64,000 bases of DNA, from positions 372,001-436,000 of the forward strand of contig NZ_AUEK01000008.1 in the NCBI RefSeq assembly GCF_000425945.1, written 5' to 3'. Within the stretch, counting starts at the first letter, position 1, and every line of letters starts with the position of its first letter. The position numbers were made by a program, and so were the translations under genes. The notes beneath the pieces are model-generated. The model had not been told where the DNA came from. It did no database searches and worked only from the letters and a program-made list of their open reading frames with translations. This stretch comes from Candidatus Solirubrobacter pratensis. Its GTDB lineage: Bacteria > Actinomycetota > Thermoleophilia > Solirubrobacterales > Solirubrobacteraceae. Shown piece after piece: positions 62,589 through 64,000 of the stretch.

Positions 62589-63050
62589 GTGCCCCGCTAT
62601 CGCCATGTCCTCGTCGCGTTCGACGGCTCGCCCGATGCGGAGCTCGCGCTCGAGCACGCCGTCGCGCTCGCGCAGTCGGTGCGTGCCCGGCTGGCGCTCG
62701 TGGCCGTGGTCGCTCCGCCGCCGTCGTTCGCCTGGCAGGCGCCCGGCGGCGTGCGCGCCGCACATGACGCGCAGCAGCAGGACCTGGACCAGCGGCTGCG
62801 AGCGGCGGCGGACGGCGTCCCGGCCGACCTCTCGCTGACGACGCGGCTGCTCGACGGCGATCCCGCGCGCGAGATCCTCCGGGCAGCGCGCGAAGGCGAC
62901 CACGACCTGATCGTGATGGGCTCGCGCGGGCGCGGGCGGGTCACCGCCGCGCTGCTCGGATCGGTGTCCAACCACGTCATGCACGACGCGCGAGTGCCGG
63001 TGATGATCGTCCACCGTCCGCACGACGACGAACCGGACCTCGCCGCATGA
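62589..63050 (+). CDS. Universal stress protein (UspA family)
   Basis: A 153-aa single-domain Usp: YRHVLVAFDGSPDAELALEHA and an ATP-binding loop GSRGRGRVTAALLGSVSNH (G-2X-G-9X-GS). Dimeric, probably ATP-binding. GTG start, 40 bp from the divergent aminopeptidase gene. Confidence 0.9.
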   Translation: MPRYRHVLVAFDGSPDAELALEHAVALAQSVRARLALVAVVAPPPSFAWQAPGGVRAAHDAQQQDLDQRLRAAADGVPADLSLTTRLLDGDPAREILRAAREGDHDLIVMGSRGRGRVTAALLGSVSNHVMHDARVPVMIVHRPHDDEPDLAA

Positions 63051-63097
63051 GGCTCGCGGTGCTGGACGTGTAGGCCCGGTTCATCGAGCGCGGGCGA

Positions 63098-63841
63098 TCA
63101 CTCCCCGGCCGAGCGGCGCGCGTGCTCGTCGATCAACGGGAGCGCCTCGTCGACCTGCTGCTCCCACCTGCCGGCTTCGGACCCGTACTCGTCGTGCAGC
63201 CGCCACCACTTGTACGGCGGGTTCTGGGGGTAGCCCTCGGGCGAGTCCTCCCACTCCTCCTGGCGTCCGAGCGCCGTGAGGTCGAGGTGGCTCCACGTGC
63301 TGCCCAGCGCCTCGTCGCCGCGGTTGTTGACGAAGTAGGTCCGGAACACCCGGTCGCCGTCGCGCAGGAACACGTTGGTGCCGTGCCACTCGTCCACGCC
63401 GAAGTCGGCGTCGAAGTCGTCGGTGATCGTGTACCAGGGGATGTCCCAGCCCATCCGTCGCTTCAAGCGCTCGATGTCCGGCTGCGGCGCGCGCGACGCG
63501 TACGCGAACGTGGTGTCGCGGGAGTTCAGGTGCGCGAGGTGAGCGACCTGGTCGGCCATCATCGAGCAGCCGGTGCAGCCGCTCTCCGGCCAGCCGCCCA
63601 CGCCGGGCTCGAAGAAGAAGCGGTAGACGATCAGCTGACGGCGCCCCTCGAACAGGTCGAGCAGCGTCACCGGCCCCTTCGGGCCCTCGAAGGCGTACTC
63701 CTTCTCCACGGCCATCCGCGGCATCCGGCGGCGCTCGGCGGCGAGCGCATCGTGCGCGCGGGTCAGCTCCTTCTCCTTCACGAGCAGGTGCCGGCGGGCG
63801 GCCTCCCACTCCTGCGGCGAGACGATCGGCGGGACGTTCAT
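63098..63841 (-). CDS. DUF899 thioredoxin-like protein
   Basis: A 247-aa protein: VSPQEWEAARRHLLVKEKELT at the start, ESGCTGCSMMADQVAHL with a CxxC, RDTTFAYASRAP and NVFLRDGDRVFRTYF. Family members have a thioredoxin-like fold of unknown role. Its ATG overlaps the stop of a small upstream frame. Confidence 0.88.
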   Translation of the reverse strand: MNVPPIVSPQEWEAARRHLLVKEKELTRAHDALAAERRRMPRMAVEKEYAFEGPKGPVTLLDLFEGRRQLIVYRFFFEPGVGGWPESGCTGCSMMADQVAHLAHLNSRDTTFAYASRAPQPDIERLKRRMGWDIPWYTITDDFDADFGVDEWHGTNVFLRDGDRVFRTYFVNNRGDEALGSTWSHLDLTALGRQEEWEDSPEGYPQNPPYKWWRLHDEYGSEAGRWEQQVDEALPLIDEHARRSAGE

Positions 63842-63927
63842 GGCGATGCTTGCTCCTTGAGGTAGCCGTCGACGAACGAGTGACTCGGCGCGGCGATCGG
63901 GGCGATCCTGACCGATGTGTCACTCAC
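63838..63927 (-). CDS. 29-aa frame coupled to the DUF899 gene
   Basis: GTG-started frame (SDTSVRIAPIAAPSHSF) whose TGA overlaps the DUF899 ATG (ATGA) and which contains AAGGAG 11 bases before that ATG. Could be a small leader product or the end of a lost gene; no family. Confidence 0.35.
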   Translation of the reverse strand: MSDTSVRIAPIAAPSHSFVDGYLKEQASP

Positions 63928-63941
63928 GGGTTACACTCTAG

Positions 63942-63961
63942 GCGTAACTCGCGGGTTACGC
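63942..63961. promoter_or_regulatory. TetR-like palindrome upstream of the DUF899 gene
   Basis: GCGTAAC-TCGCGG-GTTACGC, perfect 7-bp arms, 14 bp before the GTG of the 29-aa frame. A partial copy (CGGGTTAC) lies at 63927-63934. The regulator gene may start just beyond the window end. Confidence 0.6.
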
Positions 63962-64000
63962 AACCCCGTCCGTCGCAGCGACCGCACCTCGCCACCCCGC

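Noticed and set aside
59798-62767. 989-aa plus-strand frame
   Set aside because: Shadow of the amidase gene running through tRNA-Ser and antisense to the aminopeptidase; no domain.

Overview
The window is very G+C-rich, with dense, often overlapping genes, many GTG/TTG starts and Pro/Thr-rich linkers on secreted proteins. This suggests a high-GC actinobacterium. Secreted-protein tails, the cyclic-di-GMP riboswitch and the gene mix make me think of the Thermoleophilia (Solirubrobacterales/Conexibacter-like). That placement is inference, because there is no rRNA here.

Layout. (1) 1-18.6 kb: exopolysaccharide island with an initiating polyprenyl-phosphate sugar transferase (cut by the window edge), PHP-type phosphatase, glycosyltransferases, acyltransferase, Wzz/BY-kinase, Wzy-like ligase/polymerase, Wzx-like flippase, polysaccharide deacetylase, two CelD/FemAB-like GNAT proteins and a JmjC-like protein. 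It also encodes a secreted putative glycosidase under a c-di-GMP-I riboswitch and a large secreted beta-propeller protein. (2) 18.7-20.2 kb: HAD hydrolase and an organomercurial-lyase-like protein. (3) 20.4-28.4 kb: a catabolic-looking cluster (SnoaL-like protein, Zn alcohol dehydrogenase, flavin reductase/luciferase-like monooxygenase pair, SDR, quinone-oxidoreductase-like MDR) next to a divergent LAL-type LuxR regulator. (4) 28.76-38.78 kb: a compact integrative element of the actinomycete AICE type inserted in tRNA-Val(CAC), flanked by a 44-bp direct repeat. It carries int, xis, a RepSA-like HUH replication protein, an FtsK/TraB-like translocase, regulators and CutA. Its cargo looks like defence: DUF6338-like membrane protein with two small paralogous proteins, a three-TM RipA/8xMP-like protein, a small DUF7701-like protein, a ThsB-like TIR protein and an Mrr-like nuclease. 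A broken integrase just outside the right end records an older insertion. (5) 39.4-43.8 kb: ECF42-type sigma factor with its DGPF/YCII partner and a SnoaL protein; DHA2 efflux pump with a divergent TetR and two matching operators. (6) 43.9-48.5 kb: VOC protein; Entner-Doudoroff genes eda/edd facing a LacI regulator across twin palindromic operators. (7) 48.5-52.9 kb: an operon whose active-site residues point to p-amino-phenylalanine synthesis (papB-papA-papC plus a dedicated DAHP synthase). (8) 53-64 kb: alpha/beta hydrolase, an orphan peptide-ABC permease, amidohydrolase, deleted malY pseudogene, 2-oxoacid:ferredoxin oxidoreductase, amidase, tRNA-Ser(GGA), M29 aminopeptidase, universal stress protein and a DUF899 protein behind a TetR-like palindrome.

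The strongest leads are the integrative element with its TIR/membrane-protein/nuclease cargo, the pap operon with its substrate-specific residue changes, and the riboswitch whose P1 stem contains the ribosome binding site. All domain names come from reading the translations; no database search was possible.
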